Under the pieces are notes generated by a model. The model was given only the letters and a program-made list of their open reading frames with translations. It made no database searches and was not told the origin of the DNA. A program made the translations under genes and the position numbers. This document shows positions 7,320 to 16,074 of a DNA stretch of 48,169 nucleotides, piece after piece (the stretch's first letter is position 1; each line of letters starts with the position of its first letter). The stretch is taken from positions 69,335 through 117,503 of the forward strand of contig QHUM01000052.1 in NCBI GenBank assembly GCA_003222135.1, in the 5' to 3' direction. This stretch comes from Gemmatimonadota bacterium. GTDB lineage: Bacteria > Gemmatimonadota > Gemmatimonadetes > Gemmatimonadales > GWC2-71-9.

Positions 7320-9188
7320 CTACCGCGGCCACCGGTTGTTGGCGCGGTCGATGTCGGGGTAGATCCCCTTCGGGTCCACGTTCACGCCCACGACGCGCCG
7401 CGCCGTCGCCACGCGGGCCGTGAAGCGGCTTCCGAGGTTCCACATCTCGATCGGATACTCGCGCGATTCGGTGGCTCCGTCCGCGAACGTGAGCTCGAGC
7501 GTCAGCGGCAGCACCATCTGGCCGCGATTCGAGAGATAGACGAGCGTCGTGTCGCCGGCCGTGCTCACCGAGTCCACCGCCTGGTCGAGCCGCGCCGTCG
7601 TGTACACCCACTCCCGCCAGAACCAGTCGAGATCCCTGCCCGACACGTCCTCGATCGTTCGAAAGAAATCCGCGGGCTGCGGATGCTTGAACGTCCAGCG
7701 GCGCACGTACTCTCGCATCGCTCGCTCGAACGTCTCCTGGCCCAGCACAGCGTCGCGCAGCACGGTCAGCATCAGCGCGGGCTTCTGGTACGCCGCCCAC
7801 GCGAGGTCGCGCTGCTCTACCGGCTTGTCGATGAGCGGCTGCTCGTTGCCCGGGACGGCCGAGATCCGGGCCGCGCCAAGCAGGTCGCGCCGCACGGTAT
7901 CGCCGTAGGCCGTGCCCTTGAAGTAGCCCTCGGCCGAGCCGTAGTCGATGAACGTGTTGAACCCTTCGTCCATCCAGGGGTAGCGGCGCTCGTCCGAGCC
8001 GACCATCATGGGAAACCACTCGTGCCCGAACTCGTGAGTCAGGACCCAGTATTGGTCCTCGCGCTTCTCGATCGACGGCACGAAGGTGAGCATGGGATAC
8101 TCCATGCCCTCGACGAGGCCTTCCACCGTGGTCGCGTGGGGCCACGGGTACATGCCCCACGTCTCGCTGAAGTGCTTGATCGTGAACCACGCCATCCGGT
8201 TCGCTTCTTCCCATGGCACCGCGCTGGGACGATAAAAGGTCTGAATCAGGATGCCGTGCCAGCTCGACGCGTCCCAGCGGAAGTCGGGGGAGGCGGCCCA
8301 AGCGACGTCGCGGACGCGTCGCGCCGTGAGGTGCCAGGTCTTGGTGCCGGGGGTGGGATGTGCGCCGTGCGCGATGGCCTCCGCCTTGGTCACGACTTGC
8401 ACGCGCTCGGCGGAGACGCGCGCCCGGGCGAGGCGGGCGCGCTGCTCCGCGGTCCACACTGCGATCGGGTTCGCCACCGTCCCGGTCGCCGCGACGAGGA
8501 ACCCCGCGGGGAGCGTGAGCGTCACGTCGAAGTCGCCGTATTCCAGGTAAAACTCACCTGCCCCGATGTAGGGGAGCGGGTTCCAGCCGTGCACGTCGTC
8601 GTACACGACCAGACGGGGATACCACTGGCCGATCTCGTACAGCCGCGTCCCGATGCGGCCCATGCGCCCGCCGCCGTACGGCGGGATGGGAAAGTGCCAC
8701 GCGACGTCGCAGTCGATCGCGCCGCGCGGCGCCAGCGGCCGCGGCAGCTCGACCCGCATCATGGTCCCGTACTCGGTGCGTTTGAGCGGCCGTCCGCCCG
8801 AGGCGAAGCGCTCGATCGTGATGCCGCCGGTGAATCCCTTTCCCGTGAAGTCGAACACGGCGCCCCCGGCGAAGTGCAGCGGGGGCTGACTCAGGGCGTA
8901 GGTGATGCTGTTCGGTGCGAACAGGTTCTGCTCGATCTGCACCCACACGAACGCCAGGGTGTCCGGCGAGTGGTTCACATAGTGGATCCGCTCGCTGCCG
9001 CGGATCGTCTGGCTGGACGTGTCCAGCGTCGCGCGGATCACGTAATCCACGCGCTGCTGCCAGTAGTCCGGGCCCGGAGCACCGGACGCACTGCGTGCGC
9101 GTCCCGGCGCCGGGAGCGGGAGCGCACGGAATGGCGAGGTATCGGCAACCTGCGATTGGATCGCCAGGGCAACGGCGAGCGTCAACAT
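7320..9188 (-). CDS. Secreted M1 family zinc metallopeptidase
   Basis: A 622-residue exported gluzincin. An N-terminal signal peptide (MLTLAVALAIQSQVA) is followed by the beta-sandwich domain and the thermolysin-like catalytic domain. The zinc site is complete: HEFGH at about 385-389, and the third ligand Glu in WMDEGFN at about 408, 19 residues after the second His. The exopeptidase motif is 'GMEYP' instead of GAMEN, so strict aminopeptidase activity is uncertain. The C-terminal region ('ATARRVVGVNVDPKGIYPDIDRANN') is typical of secreted M1-like proteins of this group, which probably act on peptides in the periplasm. It lies 21 bases downstream of the VOC gene on the same strand. Confidence 0.93.
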   Translation of the reverse strand: MLTLAVALAIQSQVADTSPFRALPLPAPGRARSASGAPGPDYWQQRVDYVIRATLDTSSQTIRGSERIHYVNHSPDTLAFVWVQIEQNLFAPNSITYALSQPPLHFAGGAVFDFTGKGFTGGITIERFASGGRPLKRTEYGTMMRVELPRPLAPRGAIDCDVAWHFPIPPYGGGRMGRIGTRLYEIGQWYPRLVVYDDVHGWNPLPYIGAGEFYLEYGDFDVTLTLPAGFLVAATGTVANPIAVWTAEQRARLARARVSAERVQVVTKAEAIAHGAHPTPGTKTWHLTARRVRDVAWAASPDFRWDASSWHGILIQTFYRPSAVPWEEANRMAWFTIKHFSETWGMYPWPHATTVEGLVEGMEYPMLTFVPSIEKREDQYWVLTHEFGHEWFPMMVGSDERRYPWMDEGFNTFIDYGSAEGYFKGTAYGDTVRRDLLGAARISAVPGNEQPLIDKPVEQRDLAWAAYQKPALMLTVLRDAVLGQETFERAMREYVRRWTFKHPQPADFFRTIEDVSGRDLDWFWREWVYTTARLDQAVDSVSTAGDTTLVYLSNRGQMVLPLTLELTFADGATESREYPIEMWNLGSRFTARVATARRVVGVNVDPKGIYPDIDRANNRWPR

Positions 9189-9209
9189 GGGCGGCTAGGC
9201 CCCGCCTTT

Positions 9210-9665
9210 CTACTCCTGAATGAAGGTGATCCTGAACCCGTCGGGGTCTGTGACGGCGAACGCCCAATCCCCCCACGGCGTCTCCGACGGCTCGCGGTCG
9301 AGCGTCCAGCCATTCGCCTTCACCCGGCCGGCGAGCTCGCTGATGTCCTGCGCCGTCGAGACCCAAAGGCGGAATCCCTCACCCTTCTTGCGGTCCCGCC
9401 CCTTCGCGAAATCGTCCTGGCCCAGCATGATGTCGCAGGCGCCGGCCTTCATCTGCATGCCGCGCAGGCCGCCGTTCGTTTCCCAGCGCTCCCCCGGCGT
9501 GAACCCGAGCACGTCCTGGTACCAGGCGATGCTCTTTTGGAGGTCGCTCACGGTGAACGACGCCGCGATGGAACGCAGCCGCAACGACTCGGGCTGCTGG
9601 CGCGGGGCGCGCTTGGGCCGGGCCGTCTTCCGCGCCGGGCGCGTGGCTTTCTTCTTCGTGGCCAT
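9210..9665 (-). CDS. VOC (glyoxalase/bleomycin resistance) family protein with a basic N-terminal tail
   Basis: A 151-residue protein. Residues 1-30 are a Lys/Ala/Pro/Arg-rich tail (MATKKKATRPARKTARPKRA...), followed by one VOC module (about 38-151): 'ASFTVSDLQKSIAWYQDVLGF' opens the fold and 'WGDWAFAVTDPDGFRITFIQE' closes it, the latter carrying the usual metal-ligand position near the end. The substrate is unknown. The start is the ATG at 9665 because GGAGGAG lies just upstream; a longer frame exists but adds nothing recognisable. The tail resembles histone-H1-like or DNA-binding C-terminal tails and is unusual for VOC proteins. It is upstream of the M1 peptidase gene, probably in the same operon. 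Confidence 0.88.
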   Translation of the reverse strand: MATKKKATRPARKTARPKRAPRQQPESLRLRSIAASFTVSDLQKSIAWYQDVLGFTPGERWETNGGLRGMQMKAGACDIMLGQDDFAKGRDRKKGEGFRLWVSTAQDISELAGRVKANGWTLDREPSETPWGDWAFAVTDPDGFRITFIQE

Positions 9666-9780
9666 CGTCGACTCCTCCCTCGGGGTGATACGCACCTTGG
9701 CGGCGCCGCCCCAAGCGTAGCGTCCTGCGCGGCGCCCCGCCAGATTCTACGGCGACCCCAGGAAACAGGGAGCATCCCAA

Positions 9781-10209
9781 ATGCCGACCAGTCAAGCGTC
9801 CGCCGTGTGGGAAGGAAAGCTCAAGGATGGCACAGGCACCTTTCAGGCGGGCTCCGGTGTGTTCCGCGGGCCGTACAGCTTCGCGACCCGCTTCGAGGGG
9901 AAGCCAGGCACGAACCCCGAGGAGCTCATCGCCGCAGCGCACGCCGCCTGCTTCAGCATGGCGCTCTCGGCCGGACTCGAGAAGGCGGGCAAGCCTGCGG
10001 CGCGGATTCAGACGGACGCGGCCTGCACGCTCGAAATGGTGAACGGGACCCCGACCATCACCAAGATGGAGCTGAAGGTGCGAGGCAAGGTGCCGGGGCT
10101 CGATCAAGCGGGGTTCCAGAAGGCTGCCGAGGAGGCGAAGAGCGGGTGCCCGGTGTCGCGCGCGCTCAAGGGAATCGCCCAGATAACCCTCGTGGCCAAG
10201 CTGGAATAG
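9781..10209 (+). CDS. OsmC family peroxiredoxin
   Basis: A 142-residue OsmC-subfamily thiol peroxidase that reduces organic hydroperoxides. The two redox cysteines are at about C57 (AAHAACFSMAL) and C123 (SGCPVSRAL), and the 'GTNPEELIAAAHAACFSM' block is diagnostic. The length and the 'WEGKLKDGTGTFQAGSG' start match short OsmC/YhfA-type proteins rather than Ohr. The start ATG follows AGGAAACAGGGAG. It overlaps the GIY-YIG start, forming a short operon with GIY-YIG and SURF1. Confidence 0.94.
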   Translation: MPTSQASAVWEGKLKDGTGTFQAGSGVFRGPYSFATRFEGKPGTNPEELIAAAHAACFSMALSAGLEKAGKPAARIQTDAACTLEMVNGTPTITKMELKVRGKVPGLDQAGFQKAAEEAKSGCPVSRALKGIAQITLVAKLE

Positions 10210-10454
10210 TGTGGATCGTGTACATGCTCCGTTGTCGCGACGGCTCGCTGTACACCGGCATCACCAACGATCTGCCGCGGCGCCTCCGGCGTCACACGGA
10301 GGGGACGGCCAGCGCGTATACCCGCGCCCGCCGCCCGGTACGGCTCGTCTACGAGGAGCGGCAGCCCAGCCGGTCCGCGGCCCAACGCCGGGAGGCCGCG
10401 CTGAAGCGTTTGCCGCGCGCCGCCAAGCTGGCATTGCTCGAGCGCGTTCCGTGA
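10209..10454 (+). CDS. Small GIY-YIG nuclease-domain protein (YhbQ/UPF0213-like)
   Basis: An 81-residue stand-alone GIY-YIG domain. The 'VYMLRCRDGSLYTGITNDLPRRL' start contains both halves of the motif (the VYML and YTGIT strands) and the conserved Arg. 'TASAYTRARRPVRLVYEE' and the downstream acidic residue complete the short domain. The GTG start overlaps the OsmC stop, so it is translationally coupled. Members of this family are small nucleases of unclear role in DNA repair. Confidence 0.9.
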   Translation: MWIVYMLRCRDGSLYTGITNDLPRRLRRHTEGTASAYTRARRPVRLVYEERQPSRSAAQRREAALKRLPRAAKLALLERVP

Positions 10455-11134
10455 GGTTCGGCGGGCGCGACCTCGCAGGCTTGCTCGCCGCGCTGGCCGT
10501 CGCCGCGCTGTGCGCGCGGCTCGGCTTCTGGCAGCTCGACCGGTTGCGCCAGCGCCGCGAGCGCAATGCCGCGAGCCGCGTGGCGCGGGCGCGACCGCCG
10601 CTCGAAGTGACCGGCACGCTCGCGGTCGACACAGTCCGAGAGCGCCGCCTCCATGCCCGCGGCGTGTATGACTACGCTCACGAGCGGCTGTGGCGCCCCC
10701 GCGCCTACGACGGCGTGCCCGGCGTCGCCCTGGTCACGCCGCTCAAGCTGGCGGACGGCAGCGCGGTGCTGGTGGACCGGGGCTGGGCACCCTCGCCCGA
10801 CGCCTACCACATCGACCAGCGCGCGTATCGCGAGTCCGACACGGCGGACGTCGCGGGGATCGGAATGGCCGCGCCGCGCGCCCGGGGGGACGTCGACCCG
10901 ATCCAGCTGCGCGACTCGCTCCCGTACCCCTTGCTGCCGTTCGTCATGCAGCTCCTCCCCCCCTCCACCACCCTCCCCCGGCCTCTCGTCCGGATCCCCC
11001 CCCCGGGGCTGTCCGATGGCCCCCACCTCTCCTATGCCCTGCAATGGTTCAGTTTTGCCTTGATTATCGTGCTGGGCTCGGCCGCGCTGGCCTGGAAACA
11101 GCATCATGGGGGTACCATTAACGCTCGATTTTAG
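10451..11134 (+). CDS. SURF1 family protein
   Basis: A 227-residue SURF1/Shy1 family membrane protein, an assembly or heme-delivery factor for cytochrome oxidase. There is an N-terminal transmembrane helix (about residues 7-25) ending in 'LGFWQLDRLRQR'. A periplasmic domain carries the hallmark 'VLVDRGW'. A C-terminal helix is preceded by the signature 'HLSYALQWFSFAL'. The GTG start overlaps the GIY-YIG stop. No cytochrome oxidase genes are in the window, so it is separated from its usual partners. The protein ends shortly after the second helix. Confidence 0.9.
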   Translation: MRFGGRDLAGLLAALAVAALCARLGFWQLDRLRQRRERNAASRVARARPPLEVTGTLAVDTVRERRLHARGVYDYAHERLWRPRAYDGVPGVALVTPLKLADGSAVLVDRGWAPSPDAYHIDQRAYRESDTADVAGIGMAAPRARGDVDPIQLRDSLPYPLLPFVMQLLPPSTTLPRPLVRIPPPGLSDGPHLSYALQWFSFALIIVLGSAALAWKQHHGGTINARF

Positions 11135-11151
11135 CGATATTTAGGCACGTT

Positions 11152-11188
11152 GCCCGCGGTGTGCTCGCCGCCGATGCACCCCGCGGGC
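11152..11188 (+). terminator. Hairpin downstream of the SURF1 gene
   Basis: GCCCGCGG at 11152-11159 pairs perfectly with CCGCGGGC at 11181-11188, followed by GTTT. The flanking bases can add a few inner pairs (TG with CA). It lies 17 bases after the SURF1 stop and before the XRE gene, so it fits an intrinsic terminator, although the T-tract is short. Confidence 0.5.
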
Positions 11189-11225
11189 GTTTCACGTGTC
11201 GTGGCCACCCCCGAGAGGAGCCCTG

Positions 11226-11858
11226 ATGCCTGCAGCCTTACCGCTGAAGCACCCCGTCAAGGTCGGTCAGCTCGTGCGCCGCCGGTTGCGCGAGCTGAAG
11301 CGCACGCCACGCGAGCTGGCTGACGCGGTACAGGTGTCGGAGGACTATATCGTGGACCTCGTGGCCGGTCGCCGGCGGCCTCCCGCGCCCGGGCGGATCG
11401 ATCTGTACGCCCCGATGGCCCGGTTCCTCCGGCTGCATCGCAACGACCTGCCCACCTGCGCCCGGGTCGAGCGCTCGGCCGAGCCGGCAGCCCGCCGCCG
11501 GCCGGACCCGGCTGTGTGGAAGCTGTTGTTCGAGCTGTGCGAGCCGAGAAAGGCGCGCCTCCTGGCGCGCCAGCTCGCCAAGCCCGAGGGCGGAGCCCTC
11601 GAGCACCTGATCGTCGGGCGGCTGCTCGAGGTGGCGCAGGGGTTCGTGGCCCGCCGCCTGGAAGACGAAGTGGGAATGCGGGTGGCGGCGACCCGTGAGG
11701 GTCGCTCCTATCTCGACATGCGGATGCGGCTGCTCGAGTTCCTCGACTCGTCACCTGACACGATCATGGTCGCGGACTGCGAGGACTTCGTGCGCAATCG
11801 GATCGTCTTCTGGGACTTGGACCTGGAGACGCGGGCGATGCGGATCGTGCTGCGGTAG
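11226..11858 (+). CDS. XRE-type helix-turn-helix protein
   Basis: A 210-residue protein. Residues about 12-55 look like a lambda-repressor-type HTH: 'VGQLVRRRLRELKRTPRELADAVQVSEDYIVDLVAGRRRPP', with the second and third helices around 'TPRELADAVQVSEDYI'. The remainder (about 90-210) is mostly helical and ends in 'VRNRIVFWDLDLETRAMRIVLR'; I do not recognise that domain. GAGAGGAG precedes the ATG. It sits alone between two hairpins, so it is probably a single-gene transcript. Its targets are unknown; the cold-shock cluster next door is a possible but unproven target. Confidence 0.8.
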   Translation: MPAALPLKHPVKVGQLVRRRLRELKRTPRELADAVQVSEDYIVDLVAGRRRPPAPGRIDLYAPMARFLRLHRNDLPTCARVERSAEPAARRRPDPAVWKLLFELCEPRKARLLARQLAKPEGGALEHLIVGRLLEVAQGFVARRLEDEVGMRVAATREGRSYLDMRMRLLEFLDSSPDTIMVADCEDFVRNRIVFWDLDLETRAMRIVLR

Positions 11859-11888
11859 CGCGCCCCTCCCGATCAGGGCCGCAACGCA

Positions 11889-11923
11889 AACGGCGCCGTC
11901 CTGTTGGATGGCGCCGTTCGTTT
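11889..11923 (+). terminator. Intrinsic terminator between the XRE gene and csp
   Basis: AACGGCGCC at 11889-11897 pairs perfectly with GGCGCCGTT at 11910-11918, with a 12-base loop, then CGTTTT on the plus strand. It is well placed to stop transcription from the XRE gene. Because the stem is symmetrical it may also serve csp, which ends at 11943 on the other strand, but the T-tract there is weaker. Confidence 0.8.
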
Positions 11924-11942
11924 TAGCGGAACCGCCCTGGAC

Positions 11943-12152
11943 TTAGAGCTTGACGACGTTCTGCGCCGCCGGACCCTTCTGGCCCTGGACGACATCGAAC
12001 TCAACGCGCTGGCCCTCGGCCAGCGTCTTGAATCCGTCCGCTTGGATCGCGGTGTGGTGAACGAAGCAGTCCTTCTCGCCGTTCTCGGGGGTGATGAAGC
12101 CGAATCCCTTCGCGTCGTTGAACCACTTCACGATACCGGTGATGCGTGCCAT
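11943..12152 (-). CDS. Cold shock protein (CspA family)
   Basis: A 69-residue single cold-shock domain that binds single-stranded RNA/DNA. RNP1 is KGFGFI and RNP2 is DCFVHH, both intact, in the order expected for the five-stranded barrel ([20 protein letters not shown]...). An AGGAG sequence precedes the ATG. It lies 16 bases downstream of rpsU, and the two are probably one transcript reading leftward. Together with the divergent DEAD-box helicase this is a cold-shock/translation cluster. Confidence 0.97.
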   Translation of the reverse strand: MARITGIVKWFNDAKGFGFITPENGEKDCFVHHTAIQADGFKTLAEGQRVEFDVVQGQKGPAAQNVVKL

Positions 12153-12168
12153 CTGCTGTACTCCTGAT

Positions 12169-12366
12169 CTAATGGTGTTCGCGGCGGCGCGCGGACTTCA
12201 CCTTGCGGCGTGCCGCAGCCTTATCCTTCCGCCGCCGTTGAGCGCTCGGACTCTCGTAGAACCGCTTGCGCTTCATATCTTGGAATAGTCCGGCTCTGGT
12301 GATCTGACGGCGGAACTTCTTCAGGACATAGTCCAGTCGGTCGTTGTCGCCCAGCGTCACTTCCAT
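12169..12366 (-). CDS. rpsU: 30S ribosomal protein S21
   Basis: A 65-residue basic ribosomal protein that belongs to the small-subunit head/platform region near the anti-Shine-Dalgarno. '[20 protein letters not shown]' and '[20 protein letters not shown]' are standard S21 blocks. The start is the ATG at 12366; the open frame extends a further 177 bases upstream, but that part does not resemble S21 and overlaps promoter-like DNA. It is the first gene of the rpsU-csp pair. Confidence 0.96.
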   Translation of the reverse strand: MEVTLGDNDRLDYVLKKFRRQITRAGLFQDMKRKRFYESPSAQRRRKDKAAARRKVKSARRREHH

Positions 12367-12465
12367 CCGGCCTCTCTTCCGCGCGGGAGTCCGCCAGAAA
12401 TGCGACGAGGACCAGGGCGCTAGCCCAGGTCCTCGCAACGGTCTCTGGTTCGTATCGCGCGCCGG

Positions 12466-12494
12466 AACATCGCAGGGGGGCGTGATTTTGTCAA
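12466..12494 (-). promoter_or_regulatory. Candidate sigma-70 promoter for rpsU-csp
   Basis: On the minus strand a consensus TTGACA -35 lies at 12494-12489. Seventeen bases later comes GATGTT (12471-12466), a weak -10. This would place the transcript start about 90 bases before the rpsU ATG. The -35 is convincing; the -10 is poor, so the exact start is uncertain. Confidence 0.4.
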
Positions 12495-12515
12495 CTGGAG
12501 AACAAGAGACGTCAA

Positions 12516-12630
12516 GCGGAGGCGTAACACGCAGGCGTAGCACGATGGCGTCACGCGGAGGCGTGGGAACGGGTTACGCCCTTGCTCGACGCCCTCGTGG
12601 AACGCCCTCACTTGACGCCTCCGCGTGACG
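12516..12630. repeat. 13-bp-periodic dyad array (four GGCGT on each strand) in the rpsU / DEAD-box intergenic region
   Basis: GGCGT occurs on the plus strand starting at 12521, 12534, 12547 and 12560, exactly 13 bp apart. Its complement ACGCC ends at 12580, 12593, 12606 and 12619, again exactly 13 bp apart. All four pairs are symmetric about base 12570. Wider matches are GCGGAGGCGT (12516-12525) with ACGCCTCCGC (12615-12624) on the same dyad, and a perfect 16-bp inverted repeat, 12549-12564 with 12615-12630, in another register. The period is not a multiple of three, and the array lies outside the predicted transcripts of both neighbours, so a protein-binding array is the best guess. Confidence 0.75.
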
Positions 12631-12640
12631 TAGTTACGCT
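12612..12640 (+). promoter_or_regulatory. Candidate sigma-70 promoter for the DEAD-box helicase
   Basis: TTGACG (12612-12617), a 17-base spacer and TACGCT (12635-12640) form a reasonable sigma-70 promoter. The predicted start near 12647 gives a 5' leader of about 175 bases, long as in many cold-shock mRNAs. The -35 overlaps the last repeat of the 13-bp dyad array, so a protein bound there could block it. Confidence 0.5.
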
Positions 12641-12821
12641 TCTTTCGAGCCAAGAGCTGGCATCCTTCCGAAGGACGGTCCCGCTCAGGAGCGGGTTCCG
12701 GCGCTGTACACACGCCCGGTCTCATTCCCCAGGTTCAAAACGAGAGTGACGCTGCAGCGCAGCGGCATAGGCCGCTGGCGGCGTGCGTGTGTGTACTTCC
12801 GGAAAGGAAGAGATTTCAGCA

Positions 12822-14033
<1,212 letters not shown>

Positions 14034-14042
<9 letters not shown>

Positions 14043-14052
14043 TCGAACGGCG
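14034..14052. terminator. Small hairpin between convergent DEAD-box and citrate synthase genes
   Basis: CGCCGTT (14034-14040), AATCG loop, AACGGCG (14046-14052) is a perfect seven-pair stem that overlaps the helicase stop codon and precedes the citrate synthase 3' end. It could act on both strands, but no strong T-tract follows. Confidence 0.4.
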
Positions 14053-14055
14053 TCT

Positions 14056-15345
<1,290 letters not shown>

Positions 15346-15403
15346 GCCCGCATCCTGGGAATTGGCTGGCGAAAGATAACTAGGGCTTTATCTTGGCGAA
15401 GCC

Positions 15404-16066
15404 ATGACCCACCCCGCGTCGTCCAAACCGGCCAGTCTCTACCCGACCCGCTCGGCGGCGGGCGCGCTACTCGGCCAGCAGCTCGCGGCCCGGGGCTACA
15501 TCGGGTGTATGCTACTCGGCGTCACGCCCGAGGGAGTGGAGATCGCCGCCAGCGCAGCGAAGGCAATGGGCGCGCAATTCGACGTGCTGGTCGCCGCCTT
15601 CATCAAGCTCGGCTCGAACCTCGCGCCCATCGGGGCGATCGCCGAGGCCGTGCCGTCCGAAATGGATCCGGACTTCCAGCCGAGCGGGGCGCTGATCGAC
15701 AAGCTCTCGAGCGCGATCGAGGAATCCCGCGCCCGGGTCTCGCAGGATCTCATCCTGTATCGCACGCAGCGGCCCGTGAAGGCGCTCGCGGGCAAAATCG
15801 CGGTCATCGTGGACGGCCAGGTGATCTATCCCTGGAGGGTGCTTGCGGCGGCCAAGGCGGCCGAGCAGCTGGGCGCCAAGCAGGTCGTCATCGCCACGCC
15901 GGTCGGCACCCAAGCGGCCGCCGACCGCATCCGGGCGCGCCAGTACGACCTCGTCTGCCCGAGCGTGGTGGTCGAGCCCAAAGGGCATCCCGCGCCATAC
16001 GGCGACATGACGGGCGACACGCCGGAGCGGCTGCGGTCGATCATGATCGCGCACCAAGCCGCTTAG
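15404..16066 (+). CDS. Phosphoribosyltransferase-like protein with a degenerate PRPP motif
   Basis: A 220-residue protein with the overall pattern of the PRTase-like family seen in Mycobacterium (Rv0571c type): 'GQQLAARGYIGCMLLGVTPEGVEIAASAAKAMGA' at the N-terminus, 'LILYRTQRPVKALAGKIAVIVDG' at about 125-148, and 'VVIATPVGTQAAADRI'. The PRPP-binding loop, normally V-D-D-G-x-A-T-G-A-T, reads VDGQVIYPWRV, so the acidic pair and the TGAT phosphate loop are lost. Catalysis of the usual reaction is doubtful; it may bind a nucleotide or sugar phosphate instead. It is convergent with the acyl-CoA dehydrogenase gene with only eight bases between them. Confidence 0.75.
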   Translation: MTHPASSKPASLYPTRSAAGALLGQQLAARGYIGCMLLGVTPEGVEIAASAAKAMGAQFDVLVAAFIKLGSNLAPIGAIAEAVPSEMDPDFQPSGALIDKLSSAIEESRARVSQDLILYRTQRPVKALAGKIAVIVDGQVIYPWRVLAAAKAAEQLGAKQVVIATPVGTQAAADRIRARQYDLVCPSVVVEPKGHPAPYGDMTGDTPERLRSIMIAHQAA

Positions 16067-16074
16067 GCGTTGCC

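Noticed and set aside
7683..10454. A 923-codon plus-strand open frame.
   Set aside because: It is antisense to the M1 peptidase and VOC genes and only its last 81 codons (the GIY-YIG gene) look like protein; high GC explains the lack of stops.
12516..12630. Reading the 13-bp array as a CRISPR or integron attC site.
   Set aside because: Repeat units are five conserved bases with no spacers of 26 or more bases, no cas or integrase gene, and half of the copies are inverted.
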